From Bordetella parapertussis (GTDB lineage: Bacteria; Pseudomonadota; Gammaproteobacteria; Burkholderiales; SG8-41), in assembly GCA_945870465.1 (NCBI GenBank), contig CAMBSS010000152.1, positions 1 to 9,692 on the forward strand: DNA of 9,692 nucleotides, read 5' to 3'. This document shows positions 1-6,258 of this stretch, piece after piece. A program made the translations under genes and the position numbers. The stretch's first letter is position 1; each line of letters opens with the position of its first letter. The notes beneath the pieces were generated by a model that was not told the origin of the DNA, ran no database searches, and saw only the letters and a list, made by a program, of their open reading frames with translations.

Positions 1-68
1 GTGAGTCTGGCTACCGCGCCGCTGCGGTAGACCGGTTCCTCGAGCGTTTTCTGTTGACGGTTTGGCAT
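1..68 (-). CDS. MerR-family transcriptional regulator, N-terminal fragment (possible LitR/CarH type)
   Basis: Only the first 22 codons are inside the window; the gene runs off the left edge. Reading from the ATG at 68, a basic, polar leader of about 13 residues is followed by YRSGAVARLT, which matches the start of the winged-helix DNA-binding domain in MerR-family proteins, where the next residues typically contact DNA. The start is supported by a GAGGT-type ribosome site just upstream (about 72-76 on the minus strand). The long leader and the RSGAVARLT wording are typical of the LitR/CarA/CarH branch, which couples a MerR head to a B12-binding light-sensing domain, but that domain lies outside the window. 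The neighbourhood and the tandem 11-bp repeats next to it fit that branch. MerR identity is fairly sure; the LitR/CarH assignment is inference. Confidence 0.7.
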   Translation of the reverse strand, partial: MPNRQQKTLEEPVYRSGAVARL

Positions 69-75
69 CAGGACC

Positions 76-118
76 TCTATTTGAACTGTATTTGAACCCA
101 TTTTAACAGAAATATAAC
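76..118 (-). promoter_or_regulatory. Tandem 11-bp repeat block facing the merR-like gene (candidate operator)
   Basis: Read on the minus strand, the units GTTCAAATACA (97 to 87) and GTTCAAATAGA (86 to 76) are adjacent and identical at 10 of 11 positions. Two weaker copies lie further upstream: GTTAAAA (107 to 101) and GTTATAT (118 to 112). The conserved GTT edges fall at 86, 97, 107 and 118, so the period is 11, 10 and 11 bp, about one helical turn. The block ends a few bases before the start codon of the MerR-type gene, a natural place for autoregulation. A possible -10 (TAAAAT, minus strand, 105 to 100) falls inside it. Tandem 11-bp direct repeats are the known operator architecture of CarH; binding by this regulator is inference. 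Confidence 0.5.
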
Positions 119-170
119 CATATAATTCAGTTTATTCCGGGTCATCTAGGGGGAAAATCAACATATTACT

Positions 171-235
171 GTTCAATTCAAAATAATTCGTATATGATTA
201 GAGTTCAATAAGAGTTCATTAACGATTCAATTAAG
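171..235 (+). promoter_or_regulatory. Tandem 11-bp repeat block and possible promoter facing the fasciclin gene
   Basis: Three consecutive 11-bp units begin at 203 (GTTCAATAAGA), 214 (GTTCATTAACG) and 225 (ATTCAATTAAG). A further copy, GTTCAATTCAA, lies at 171, 32 bp (about three turns) upstream. The GTTCAA core is the same as in the minus-strand block at 76-118, but here it points toward the fasciclin gene. A possible -10 hexamer TATGAT (193-198) lies 17 bp after a weak -35-like TGTTCA (170-175). If that is the promoter, the repeats cover its start-site region and would suit repression by a tandem-binding protein. The repeats are seen directly; the promoter elements are weak guesses. The surrounding 69-313 stretch is AT-rich and has no convincing gene. 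Confidence 0.5.
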
Positions 236-313
236 TTGCAGTAGCCTATCTGAAGCCAGGTTTGTTTACCCAGTCCGCAGTTCTATTTACTGACTCATCA
301 AAAAGGAAAAGTC

Positions 314-769
314 ATGAAAAAAATGATTTCTGCAGTCGCCATTTCGTTCTGCCTGATGTCCGCCGCGAATGCCAAGGACATCGTCGATACCGCGGTTTCC
401 GCGGGCACTTTCAAAACGCTCGCTACCGCCTTGCAGGCTGCCGGTTTGGTCGAAACCCTGAAAGGCCGGGGCCCGTTCACGGTTTTTGCGCCGACTGATG
501 CAGCCTTCGCCAAAATTCCAAAGGCCCAGTTGGACGCACTGCTTGCCGACAAAGGCAAGCTTACGGCCGTGCTGACGTATCACGTCGTTTCGGGCGCGGT
601 GATGTCCAAGGACGTCAAACCCGGCATGGTGCAGACGGTCCAGGGCTCTTCGCTGACCGTGAGCACGATGGGTGGTGTCAAAGTTAATGGAGCCAACGTC
701 ACCGCCGTCGACATCATTGCTGACAATGGAGTGATCCACGTCATCGACACCGTAGTGATGCCGAACTAA
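314..769 (+). CDS. Secreted fasciclin (FAS1) domain protein
   Basis: A 151-residue protein consisting of a signal peptide and a single FAS1 domain. Residues 1-20 form a classic signal peptide (KK, hydrophobic core, cleavage likely after SAANA). Mature residues 22-151 carry the FAS1 hallmarks: [11 protein letters not shown] (55-65, H1 motif), the Tyr-His pair at 89-90, and [12 protein letters not shown] (139-150, H2 motif). The length is normal for bacterial single-domain FAS1 proteins. These are periplasmic or exported adhesion-like proteins of unclear molecular role, often induced by light or oxidative stress in bacteria that carry LitR-type regulators. An AGGA ribosome site at 304-307 supports the ATG at 314. 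It is the first gene after the repeat-bearing control region, so it is the most likely direct target of the divergent MerR-type regulator. Family assignment is secure; the physiological role is inferred. Confidence 0.93.
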   Translation: MKKMISAVAISFCLMSAANAKDIVDTAVSAGTFKTLATALQAAGLVETLKGRGPFTVFAPTDAAFAKIPKAQLDALLADKGKLTAVLTYHVVSGAVMSKDVKPGMVQTVQGSSLTVSTMGGVKVNGANVTAVDIIADNGVIHVIDTVVMPN

Positions 770-822
770 CAAACACTCCGCAAGGCAGAGTCGGTCGCCG
801 ATAGATTGCCAGGCGAAAACGC

Positions 823-850
823 GACAACGCCCGTAAAGGCGGGCATTGTC
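823..850 (+). terminator. Imperfect hairpin between fasciclin and PAS genes
   Basis: GACAACGCCCG (823-833) and CGGGCATTGTC (840-850) can form an 11-bp stem with one internal C-A mismatch and a six-base loop. It lies 54 bp after the fasciclin stop codon and 48 bp before the PAS start. No T-run follows on either strand, so it is not a standard Rho-independent terminator. It could be a weak attenuator, an mRNA-stabilising 3' structure for the fasciclin message, or chance. The remaining bases of 770-898 hold only the AAGGA ribosome site of the PAS gene. Confidence 0.3.
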
Positions 851-898
851 ATAACGCAAAAAATTTTCAGACTTCACGTCTGCACAAGGAATACGCAA

Positions 899-1297
899 AT
901 GGATAGTTTGCTAAAAAAATGTTTTCAGGATGTGGATATCAGCCTGAGCGTTCTTCAGGTGCTTGCAAAGAACAGTTATGACTCAATCCTGATCACCGAT
1001 GCCACCAAAGACGCAAAGATCATATACACGAACAAAGCATTCACGGCGCTCACTGGCTACGGTCAGGCCGAGGTCATAGGGAAAACTCCTAAAATTTTGC
1101 AGGGTGCCGCGACCGATAAGAAAGTGATTGCCCGTCTGGTTGAAGCGCTGAAGAGAGATGGCCAATTTGAAGGCAAAGCAATCAACTACAAAAAGAACGG
1201 GACGCCCTTCATCATGTACTGGCGCGTTTTACCAGTGAAGGTTGGCAATAAGACCAAGCTTTGGGTGGCGATTCAGCGTGAAGGGTCTGTTGTTTAG
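899..1297 (+). CDS. Stand-alone LOV-like PAS domain protein lacking the photoactive cysteine
   Basis: The 132-residue product is one PAS domain with a short N-terminal helix (about 1-25) and no effector domain. The body reads like a LOV domain: ITD near 32-34, NKAFTALTGY (45-54), then GKTPKILQG (61-69), where photoactive LOV proteins have GxNCRFLQG. The adduct-forming Cys is therefore Pro64. Other flavin-contacting positions persist: Asn96-Tyr97 in INYKKNGTPF and a Gln at 126 in the last strand. The family may bind flavin without adduct chemistry, or may be an ordinary sensory PAS. I chose the ATG at 899 because AAGGA (886-890) sits 8 bp before it; an in-frame ATG at 806 would add a non-PAS leader covering the hairpin. 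The stop overlaps a GTG start of the next gene (TAGTG), suggesting coupling. Confidence 0.85.
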   Translation: MDSLLKKCFQDVDISLSVLQVLAKNSYDSILITDATKDAKIIYTNKAFTALTGYGQAEVIGKTPKILQGAATDKKVIARLVEALKRDGQFEGKAINYKKNGTPFIMYWRVLPVKVGNKTKLWVAIQREGSVV

Positions 1298-1557
1298 TGA
1301 GGATTTCTGATCTGCACTGGCCGGAATGCAAAGTGATTACAGTAAAAAAATATATCAGCGGTTTGCTGATTCTCGTCGGTAACTCGCTGACAGCGATTGG
1401 TTGCTTTGGCTTGGTGCTCGCTTTGAGCGGTCTCATCCAGGCGGAGTTCTTTGCGCTCGGGATTTCTTCTGGAATACGAGTAATTGGGTCGGTGGCGGTC
1501 GCCGGTTGTCTGCTGAGTGCTATCGGTTATGGCATGGTTGAGTATTTTGAAAAGTAA
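1297..1557 (+). CDS. Small two-helix membrane protein, unknown function
   Basis: This 86-residue protein is not recognised as a named family. Two hydrophobic stretches are evident, ISGLLILVGNSLTAIGCF onward (about residues 19-45) and ISSGIRVIGSVAVAGCLLSA onward (about 55-80), separated by a short loop, so a two-pass inner-membrane protein is likely. The GTG at 1297 overlaps the PAS stop codon, with AAGGG 11 bp upstream. A second GTG at 1333, preceded by GGAA at a better distance, would give a 74-residue form that begins just before the first helix and may be the true start. It sits directly between the PAS gene and two even smaller membrane genes, so a shared transcript is likely. Base composition is visibly more AT-rich than in the genes after 1950. 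Confidence 0.6.
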   Translation: MRISDLHWPECKVITVKKYISGLLILVGNSLTAIGCFGLVLALSGLIQAEFFALGISSGIRVIGSVAVAGCLLSAIGYGMVEYFEK

Positions 1558-1581
1558 TAGCTAATACATTAGGAGGGTTAA

Positions 1582-1764
1582 TTGTTTAGAAAATCGGATT
1601 ATTTTATTCTGTTGGCGGTGATGATTTCTTTCTTTATCACTGCGTATTTGTGGTTTGTGATCCAGGACCGCGAGCAGGCTATATTCACGGCGATTTGGGT
1701 TCCCTCCATCTTCGGCTTCGGAATCTACTTCAAGCTGGCCACATTGCTGGGGAGAAAAAAGTGA
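1582..1764 (+). CDS. Very small two-helix membrane protein, unknown function
   Basis: A 60-residue protein starting at TTG (1582), chosen because an almost perfect AGGAGGG ribosome site (1571-1577) lies immediately upstream and no ATG occurs in the correct place. Two hydrophobic segments (about 7-25 and 33-53) flank a short charged loop, VIQDREQA. Similar small proteins with a DREQ-type loop and an IWVPSIFGFGIYFKL-like second helix occur in many proteobacteria as far as I recall, but I know no assigned function. The stop codon overlaps the ATG of the following mini-gene by one base (TGATG), so the two are probably translated together and may act as a pair in the inner membrane. Confidence 0.75.
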   Translation: MFRKSDYFILLAVMISFFITAYLWFVIQDREQAIFTAIWVPSIFGFGIYFKLATLLGRKK

Positions 1765-1859
1765 TGTCGATCGATCTGCTTGCCTATGGCATTTTCGTTT
1801 TTGTAATGCTGCTTATCGGTTTGGGCCTGACAGTGATGGAATTTCGCAACATGAAATGA
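1764..1859 (+). CDS. Single-helix microprotein, unknown function
   Basis: A 31-residue protein with one transmembrane helix (YGIFVFVMLLIGLGLTV, about 8-24) and a short charged tail ending in RNMK. Its ATG overlaps the preceding stop codon (TGATG), and GGGGAG (1749-1754) provides a ribosome site 9 bp upstream. The overlap, good ribosome site and clean amphipathic ends argue that this is a real gene despite its size. It may be a small regulatory or structural subunit for its two-helix partner; that is inference. The 98 bp after it (1860-1957) hold no gene and no clear terminator. Confidence 0.6.
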   Translation: MSIDLLAYGIFVFVMLLIGLGLTVMEFRNMK

Positions 1860-1957
1860 AACCTCGCCGCAAAGTACGGGAATCCCTTCCGCGGCTGTTT
1901 GCGAAAAATTCCAGGTCGAGCCGCAGCGAGTAATCAGACAAATTTTCTTTGGCTAAA

Positions 1958-2947
1958 ATGAGTCCCATTGCTAATCTAGCCGTTGTCGGCGCTGGCATCG
2001 CGGGCCTCGCCTGCGCCACCAGGCTACAGGAGGCCGGACTCAAGGTCAGCCTGTTCGAAAAGAGCGGCGGTGCCTCCGGACGCATGAGTACCCGCCGCGG
2101 TAACGGTTGGCAGTGTGACCATGGCGCGCAATACTTCACCGCTCGCCACCCGGATTTTCGTGCCGAAGTGGCGCGCTGGCAGCGGGCTGGAGTGGCTGGA
2201 CTGTGGAACCCCAGGTTGCAGGTGCTTGGCGGTGAATCGTTGCATGACCCGGATCAGGCGCTGGAGCGATTTGTCGGCATTCCAGCCATGACGGCGCCAG
2301 CGCGCCTGCTTGCCGCAGCGCTGGCATTGGCCACCCACTCAACGATCCGGCAGCTGCAACGCCGGCCTGATGGCTGGCATTTGTCGTCGGCAGAGGACGG
2401 CTGGCTAGTTGAGCGCTTCGACGCTGTAGTCCTCGCGGTGCCGGCGCCCCAAACGGTGCCGTTGTTGCAGCCACTGTCTGCCGAGCTGGCCGAGTTAGCC
2501 CGCGGCGCCGCCATGCATGGCTGCTGGACAGTCATGGCGCGCTTTGCAACTCCACTGGGGTTGCCGTTTGATGCGGCCTTCGTCAATCATGCGCCACTGC
2601 GCTGGATCGCACGCGACACCAGCAAACCGGGCCGCATGGGGCCGGAAACCTGGGTGCTGCACGCTAGTGTCGAGTGGAGTGAAGCGAACCTGGAGCAGGA
2701 TGCCGAAAGCATAGCCGCAGCGCTGCTGAAAGCCTTCGGGCAATTGGGCGGGCCGGCGCCGCAAGCGTGGACGGTGCACCGCTGGCGTTATGCCAGCGTA
2801 ATCGAGCCAATTCTGGACAACGCGTGCGCCTGGAATGCAGGCATCGGTGTGGGACTGTGTGGCGACTGGCTCAACGGCGGCACGGTTGAAGGCGCGTGGC
2901 TCAGCGGCAGGCAGCTCGCCCTGCAGATATTGAACCCACCACAATGA
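1958..2947 (+). CDS. Renalase-like FAD-dependent NAD(P) oxidoreductase / amine oxidase family
   Basis: The 329-residue product has a complete FAD-binding Rossmann fold at the N-terminus: VVGAGIAGL (9-17, the GxGxxG motif), an acidic residue ending the second strand (Glu34 in LFEKSGG) and GRMSTRR (41-47), which contacts the diphosphate. DHGAQYFTAR (54-63) is characteristic of renalase-like bacterial proteins, and the C-terminal CGDWLNGGTVEGAWLSG block (about 302-318) closes the FAD site. Renalase relatives oxidise aberrant reduced nicotinamide isomers or small amines; the substrate here is unknown. No membrane segment is seen. A TTG at 1949 in the same frame is possible, but the ATG at 1958 better matches the family's N-terminus; neither has a strong ribosome site. 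The stop overlaps the start of the next gene (ATGA), so the two are co-translated. Confidence 0.88.
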   Translation: MSPIANLAVVGAGIAGLACATRLQEAGLKVSLFEKSGGASGRMSTRRGNGWQCDHGAQYFTARHPDFRAEVARWQRAGVAGLWNPRLQVLGGESLHDPDQALERFVGIPAMTAPARLLAAALALATHSTIRQLQRRPDGWHLSSAEDGWLVERFDAVVLAVPAPQTVPLLQPLSAELAELARGAAMHGCWTVMARFATPLGLPFDAAFVNHAPLRWIARDTSKPGRMGPETWVLHASVEWSEANLEQDAESIAAALLKAFGQLGGPAPQAWTVHRWRYASVIEPILDNACAWNAGIGVGLCGDWLNGGTVEGAWLSGRQLALQILNPPQ

Positions 2948-3639
2948 GGTCCTTTCCCGAGAATTTCCGTGCGTTGATAATTGGCGCCTCCGGCGCAATC
3001 GGCGCTGCTTTTATGAGCCGGCTGCAAGCAAACCCGAAATGCGCCGCAGTAGTCGGGTTACATCGTCAATCGCTGCCACTGATCGATTTCGACAGGGAGG
3101 AAACCATTGCCGCCGCGGCCGAGACGCTTTCCCGCCACGCGCCGTTTGATTTGATTATCAATGCCGCCGGTTTGCTGCATTCGCCTGATTTCATGCCGGA
3201 GAAGAGGTTTTCCGATCTCAACTATGCGCAGATGCTTGAGACCTTTCGGGTGAATGCGTTCGGACCGGCCTTGGTATTCCGCCATTTTTGGAAATTGCTT
3301 GGCGACGATCGAGCCGTGTTTGCCGTTCTTTCCGCGAAGGTGGGAAGCATCGCCGACAACCGCCTGGGGGGCTGGTATAGCTACCGCGCTTCCAAGGCAG
3401 CGCTAAACATGTTTTTGAAAACCGCTTCAATCGAAATCAAGAGAACGAAACCCAGCGCCGTGCTGGCCGCTTTACATCCAGGCACCGTGACCTCACGTTT
3501 ATCACGGCCTTTTCACGGCGCGGAGGTGGGGCGTTCACCGCACGACGCAGCGGCAGATATGCTTAACGTAATCGACAGTTTGACGCCGCCGTGCACAGGG
3601 CAGTTCTACTCCTATACCGGCGCGAGGCTCCCATGGTGA
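2944..3639 (+). CDS. Short-chain dehydrogenase/reductase, CsgA (C-factor)-like
   Basis: A 231-residue Rossmann-fold oxidoreductase. It shows the nucleotide-binding GASGAIG (14-20), NAAG (73-76), Asn104 in the helix after it, and the catalytic set Ser130, Tyr147 and Lys151 (YRASK). The short length and the SxxxGSIxDN wording after Ser130 fit the CsgA-like group found as accessory SDRs in many proteobacteria. The substrate is unknown. The ATG start overlaps the upstream flavoprotein stop by four bases (ATGA), which fixes the start; an in-frame ATG at 2896 would lie inside the neighbour. An adjacent renalase-like flavoprotein and SDR are a recurrent pair in light- or stress-response clusters, which suggests redox repair or lipid/pigment modification (inference). 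Confidence 0.9.
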   Translation: MRSFPENFRALIIGASGAIGAAFMSRLQANPKCAAVVGLHRQSLPLIDFDREETIAAAAETLSRHAPFDLIINAAGLLHSPDFMPEKRFSDLNYAQMLETFRVNAFGPALVFRHFWKLLGDDRAVFAVLSAKVGSIADNRLGGWYSYRASKAALNMFLKTASIEIKRTKPSAVLAALHPGTVTSRLSRPFHGAEVGRSPHDAAADMLNVIDSLTPPCTGQFYSYTGARLPW

Positions 3640-3778
3640 CAATGCGGTGGAACTCGTTGGAAACTGCCGCCACGGGTCGCCAATCCCCTGCATCGTTAGG
3701 GTTGGAGGCAGGCCTTGCCCTGATGCTGGTGCCGGATGCCAATGTGGGTTAATTATTTTTCATCATGGAGAATCTGCC

Positions 3779-4253
3779 ATGAACGCCACGACAGCCAAGG
3801 CGCGGCCAAGCGCGCGAAGTGCAGACCTTTCATGTCATCAGCGATGGAGTCATAGGCGGCGTATCTGCGTCACGCGTCAAGTGGACGCCAGGGACCATGC
3901 TGTTCGAAGGGGTGGTGTCGCTTGAGAACAATGGCAGCTTCGCCTCGTTCCGTGGCCCCTTAAGGATTCTCGCCGAGTCTGCGGCGCTGCTATTGAAGGT
4001 GCGTGGCGATGGAAAGCGCTAAAAACTGACCCTCAAACTCGACGACGGCACAAGCACAGCACAATACCAGGGCGCGTTTGTTGCGTCGCGAGAATGGCAG
4101 ACGCTGCGTTTCGAACCAACTGATTTCGCGGCCAGCTACCGCGGGCGCGCCGTCGCGGCGCCAATCGTGCGGTTTTTTGACGTGCAATACTTTGGTCTGC
4201 TTATTTCGGACCAGCAGTCGGGTAGGTTACACTTCACGGGATCGTCCAACTAC
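3779..4253 (+). pseudogene. CIA30-family gene, disrupted by a frame change and a nonsense codon
   Basis: A GGAG site (3767-3770) precedes an ATG at 3779, but after about 13 codons that frame runs into unrelated sequence. The recognisable CIA30 (complex I intermediate-associated protein 30) body is in the +1 frame from about 3807: QTFHVISDGVIGGVSASR, then NNGSFASFRGPL, then VRGDGKR. A TAA at 4020-4022 follows, where relatives have an aromatic residue (GDGKRYKLTL-like). The same frame continues past the stop with KLTLKLDDG, WQTLRFEP, SYRGR and FGLLISDQQSG up to about 4225. The stop is therefore a substitution, while the start region needs a one-base shift. No intact start fits the body frame, which is closed at 3780-3782; a GTG at 3819 lacks a ribosome site. 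Bacterial CIA30 proteins have a lipocalin- or galactose-binding-like fold and no firm function. The 3' limit is approximate. Confidence 0.75.
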
Positions 4254-4342
4254 AGTGGCGACGACGCACGTTCGGCGAGCGCAAGTTTCGCGTTCTTCGG
4301 ACCCAAGAGCACGTTATTCAAACTCATAGCGGCAGGAGATCA

Positions 4343-5335
4343 ATGATGATGGACAGCAGGGCGTTTCCGTCCCGTTCCCTTTTACTGGCAGTGCTACTCG
4401 CGCTTACGTGGTCGGTCGATAGTGGGGCGGCGGAGCCCTATCCGAACCGGCCGATCCGGCTCATCGTGCCGTATTCGGTCGGGGGCGCTACCGACATCAC
4501 CAGCCGCATCATCGCACCTTACCTGAGCGAATCCATGGGCCAGCAAGTTATCGTCGACAACCGTCCAGGGGGGGCTGCAATCACCGGCATGGACATGGTC
4601 GCGAAAGCAGCACCCGACGGCTACACGATCATGATGGCGACGATCGCGTTTGGGGCGAACCCGGGACTCTATGCGAAGCTGCCATTCGATCCGCAAAAGG
4701 ATTTTGCGCCGGTCAGCCTGGTTGCGATCGTGCCGACGGTGCTTGCGGTCCATCCGTCGGTGCCGGCGCGCTCGGTAGCCGAACTGGTCGCTTTGGCGAA
4801 GGCGAAACCGGGCGTGCTTAACTACGGGTCGGCCGGCAACGGCAGCGCGAATCATCTCGCGGGCGAATTGTTCAGGTATATGACTTCGACCAACATCGTG
4901 CACGTGCCGTACAAAGGGGGCGGCCCGGTCGTCGTCGCCATAGTCGCCGGCGAAATCTCGATGTTGTTCGCGACGATTTCTTCTTCGTTGCAGCACTTCA
5001 AGGGCGGTCGGCTGATTCCGCTGGGGGTGAGTACGCTCAAACGAAATGCCGCGCTGCCCGACGTTCCGACGGTCGCCGAAGCGGGCGTGCCCGAGTACGA
5101 GATATTCGAATGGCAGGGCGTGGTGGTTCCCGCCGGAACGCCGAAAGCCGTCATCGAACGCCTCTATAAGGAGGTCGTCAAAGCCGTGGCGAGGCCAGAC
5201 GTCAACGAGCGCATTGCAGGACTGGGCGCGGATGTGGCCGGCGGCACTCCACAGGCGCTCGCCGCCCATATCAATGCAGAAGTCGTCAAATGGAAGAAGA
5301 TTGCAAAAGAAAGCGGCATCAAGGCCGAGTTCTAA
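4343..5335 (+). CDS. Bug/TctC-family periplasmic solute-binding protein (tripartite tricarboxylate transporter receptor)
   Basis: A 330-residue exported binding protein. Residues 1-31 form a signal peptide (basic RAFPSR, hydrophobic LLLAVLLALTW, likely cleavage after SGAA). The mature start YPNRPIRLIVPYSVGGATD (33-51) is the Bug signature that forms the ligand pocket loop, followed by VDNRPGGAA (71-79), PDGYT (91-95) and HVPYKGGGP (187-195). The family usually binds carboxylated ligands in the periplasm, either for TctAB permeases or as sensors; no TctA/TctB genes are nearby, so this one is an orphan. AGGAG (4334-4338) lies upstream of three consecutive ATGs (4343, 4346, 4349); the second or third has the best spacing, so the start may shift by one or two codons. 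An SDR gene follows 47 bp later, probably in the same transcript. Confidence 0.92.
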   Translation: MMMDSRAFPSRSLLLAVLLALTWSVDSGAAEPYPNRPIRLIVPYSVGGATDITSRIIAPYLSESMGQQVIVDNRPGGAAITGMDMVAKAAPDGYTIMMATIAFGANPGLYAKLPFDPQKDFAPVSLVAIVPTVLAVHPSVPARSVAELVALAKAKPGVLNYGSAGNGSANHLAGELFRYMTSTNIVHVPYKGGGPVVVAIVAGEISMLFATISSSLQHFKGGRLIPLGVSTLKRNAALPDVPTVAEAGVPEYEIFEWQGVVVPAGTPKAVIERLYKEVVKAVARPDVNERIAGLGADVAGGTPQALAAHINAEVVKWKKIAKESGIKAEF

Positions 5336-5382
5336 GCAAGTCTGTTCAGCACCGTTCACGTTACGAAAAGGAACCGCGGAAA

Positions 5383-6207
5383 ATGGCAGCGAAAGGCAAT
5401 CGACTCAAGGGCAAGGTGGCGCTCATCACCGGGGCGAGCGGGGGGCAGGGCGCGGTCGAAGCGCAGATGTTCGCGCGCGAGGGCGCGAGTGTGGTGCTTG
5501 CGGACATCGACCACGCGGCGGGCAAGGCACTGGCCGCGAAAATCAGGAAGGCGGGCGGCAAGGCGCTTTATCTCAGCCTCGACGTCACCGACGCCGGGCA
5601 GTGGAGTAAGGCAATCGCCAGGGTGCGGCGCGAGTTCGGCGCGCTGCATGTGCTCGTCAACAATGCGGGCATCGTGAGCCGCGTGGGCATCATGGACGTT
5701 GGCATCGAGGATTGGGCGCGCACTATCGACATCAACCTGACGGGGCCGTTGCTCGGCATGCGCGCGGCGGCGCCGCTGATCCGCGATTCCGGTGGCGGTT
5801 CTATCGTCAACATCTCCTCTACGGCCGCGATAGCGGGACACTGGGGCGCCGCTTACGTCGCGAGCAAGTGGGGTCTGCGCGGTATCACCAAGACCGCGGC
5901 GCTCGAATTTCAGGATTGGGGCATTCGCGCGAATTCCGTGCATCCGGCGCAGGTTGATGAAACGAAGATGACCGACAGTTCGGCGCCGGGATACCGCGAG
6001 GCGAACGAGCGCGTCATTCCTTTAGGGCGCGCCGCCAAGCCCGAGGAAATCGGGCATGCGGTGCTCTTTTTGGCTTCCGACGAATCGAGCTACATCAACG
6101 GCACGGAAATCGTCGTCGATTGCGGCTATACGTCGTTTGCTCTCGCGCGCGTGCGCAAACAGTTGCAGAAGGAATACGCGACAGGGCCAAAGAGTAAACG
6201 CCGCTGA
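5383..6207 (+). CDS. Classical short-chain dehydrogenase (FabG/cyclohexanol-dehydrogenase-like)
   Basis: A 274-residue classical SDR. It contains TGASGGQG (16-23), Asp41 at the end of the second strand (favours NAD over NADP), NNAG (93-96), Asn118, Ser145 in IVNISS, and Tyr158 with Lys162 (YVASK). The C-terminal RAAKPEEIGHAVLFLASDES block is typical of SDRs acting on alicyclic, hydroxy-acid or steroid-like alcohols. The exact substrate is unknown. The ATG at 5383 was chosen because the SDR fold begins directly after it and AAGGA (5368-5372) lies upstream; an earlier in-frame ATG at 5290 is inside the binding-protein gene. After the normal family end (around GYTSFA, 274 minus about 21) there is a short basic tail ending in KSKRR. 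It follows the Bug-protein gene and converges with the next one. Confidence 0.92.
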   Translation: MAAKGNRLKGKVALITGASGGQGAVEAQMFAREGASVVLADIDHAAGKALAAKIRKAGGKALYLSLDVTDAGQWSKAIARVRREFGALHVLVNNAGIVSRVGIMDVGIEDWARTIDINLTGPLLGMRAAAPLIRDSGGGSIVNISSTAAIAGHWGAAYVASKWGLRGITKTAALEFQDWGIRANSVHPAQVDETKMTDSSAPGYREANERVIPLGRAAKPEEIGHAVLFLASDESSYINGTEIVVDCGYTSFALARVRKQLQKEYATGPKSKRR

Positions 6208-6258
6208 GCGCTGAGTGTTGCGGGCTTCGCCAGATATTTGCGCTGCCGAACGCCGGAT

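Noticed and set aside
287..898. Minus-strand open frame of 203 residues over the fasciclin gene
   Set aside because: Overlaps a secure FAS1 gene completely, and shows the composition of a shadow frame.
1891..1924. GCGGCT/AGCCGC inverted repeat before the flavoprotein gene
   Set aside because: Loop of 22 bases and no T-run; not a convincing terminator or operator.
3633..3752. Short open frame of 39 codons beginning at an ATG that overlaps the end of the SDR gene
   Set aside because: No ribosome site, no recognisable domain or membrane segment; could be a chance frame or a remnant, so not called as a gene.
4394..5359. Long minus-strand open frame (321 residues) opposite the Bug-protein gene
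   Set aside because: Arg/His/Asp-rich composition typical of an antisense shadow of a GC-rich gene; the plus frame has a signal peptide and all family motifs.
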